The notes under the pieces were generated by a model, which made no database searches, was not told the DNA's origin, and saw only the letters and a list, made by a program, of their open reading frames with translations. A stretch of DNA of 5,113 nucleotides from Candidatus Nanohaloarchaea archaeon (lineage in GTDB: Archaea > EX4484-52 > GLR71), in assembly GCA_030594675.1 (NCBI GenBank), contig JAUVES010000059.1, positions 1 through 5,113 on the forward strand. Direction: 5' to 3'. Position numbers and translations under genes: made by a program. Positions 5,050 to 5,113 of this stretch are shown here, one piece after another (position 1 is the first letter of the stretch; every line of letters begins with the position of its first letter).

Positions 5050-5113
5050 TGGGAAGGGTGTGATTTGAACACACGACAACTAGATCTTCAGTCTAGCGCT
5101 CTCCCGAGCTGAG
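5050..5113 (-). tRNA. tRNA-Phe (anticodon GAA), 5' part cut by window edge
   Basis: Read on the minus strand, 64 bases cover tRNA positions 11-73. The D-arm ends GAGC. The anticodon stem CTAGA/TCTAG encloses the loop CTGAAGA, with anticodon GAA at 5089-5087 and G37 at 5086. The variable loop is TTGTC. The T-arm GTGTG/CACAC encloses TTCAAAT, with C56 at 5067. The 3' acceptor strand is CCTTCCC with discriminator A73 at 5050, so the missing 5' strand should read GGGAAGG. A73 and G20, known phenylalanine identity elements, are present. CCA is not encoded (TTC follows), so it must be added after cleavage. No intron interrupts the visible part. G37 is the base modified to wyosine, and C56 is the Trm56 target. 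Confidence 0.95.

Noticed and set aside
5024..5074. Longer endA start at the upstream ATG (17 extra residues)
   Set aside because: The extension runs across the T-arm and acceptor of tRNA-Phe, and the ATG at 5023 has a near-perfect ribosome site.
5085..5091. Possible intron at the anticodon loop of tRNA-Phe, suggested by the neighbouring endA
   Set aside because: The seven-base loop is intact and the arms pair without any insert in the visible part.
1..5113. CRISPR array, insertion sequence, toxin-antitoxin or defence module
   Set aside because: I found no repeated spacers, terminal inverted repeats, transposase or defence motif. The two orphans are not an operon pair and lack such signatures.

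Overview
This is a gene-dense, AT-rich archaeal window. Archaeal assignment rests on gene content: an archaeal tRNA C56 ribose methyltransferase, a single-domain 4-demethylwyosine synthase of the TYW1/Taw1 type, a homotetramer-type splicing endonuclease EndA, TATA-box promoters, and a tRNA with no encoded CCA. The lineage cannot be fixed from the sequence. A euryarchaeal or DPANN-type genome would fit the very tight packing and low GC, but that is inference.

Layout from left to right: the 3' part of argS (+, entering from the left edge); an unrecognised 258-residue gene on the minus strand whose end overlaps argS tail to tail; trm56 (+), diverging from that gene; taw1 (-), converging on trm56 with one base between the stop codons; rnz, encoding ribonuclease Z (-), directly upstream of taw1 and probably in one transcript with it; a 129-bp divergent promoter region; an unrecognised 178-residue acidic gene (+); endA (-), converging on it with six bases between; and tRNA-Phe(GAA) (-), cut by the right edge and sitting 26 bp upstream of endA.

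Every recognised gene acts on tRNA: charging (ArgRS), T-loop 2'-O-methylation (Trm56), wyosine formation at G37 of tRNA-Phe (Taw1), 3'-end cleavage (RNase Z) and intron removal (EndA). The tRNA-Phe gene carries the target sites of several of them (G37, C56 and the 3' discriminator). The two unrecognised genes are clearly more AT-rich. Each lies between two tRNA-related genes that share one direction and is itself oriented the opposite way, which looks like insertion into an older collinear arrangement.

Expression signals fall into two classes. Three genes that begin transcripts (the 258-residue gene, trm56, rnz) have a TATA-like box centred about 27 bp before the start codon, which predicts leaderless mRNAs. 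endA lies behind tRNA-Phe and has a strong Shine-Dalgarno sequence with no room for its own promoter outside the tRNA gene. This suggests a tRNA-mRNA transcript whose mRNA half is released by RNase Z. I see no CRISPR array, insertion sequence, or defence or mobile module.
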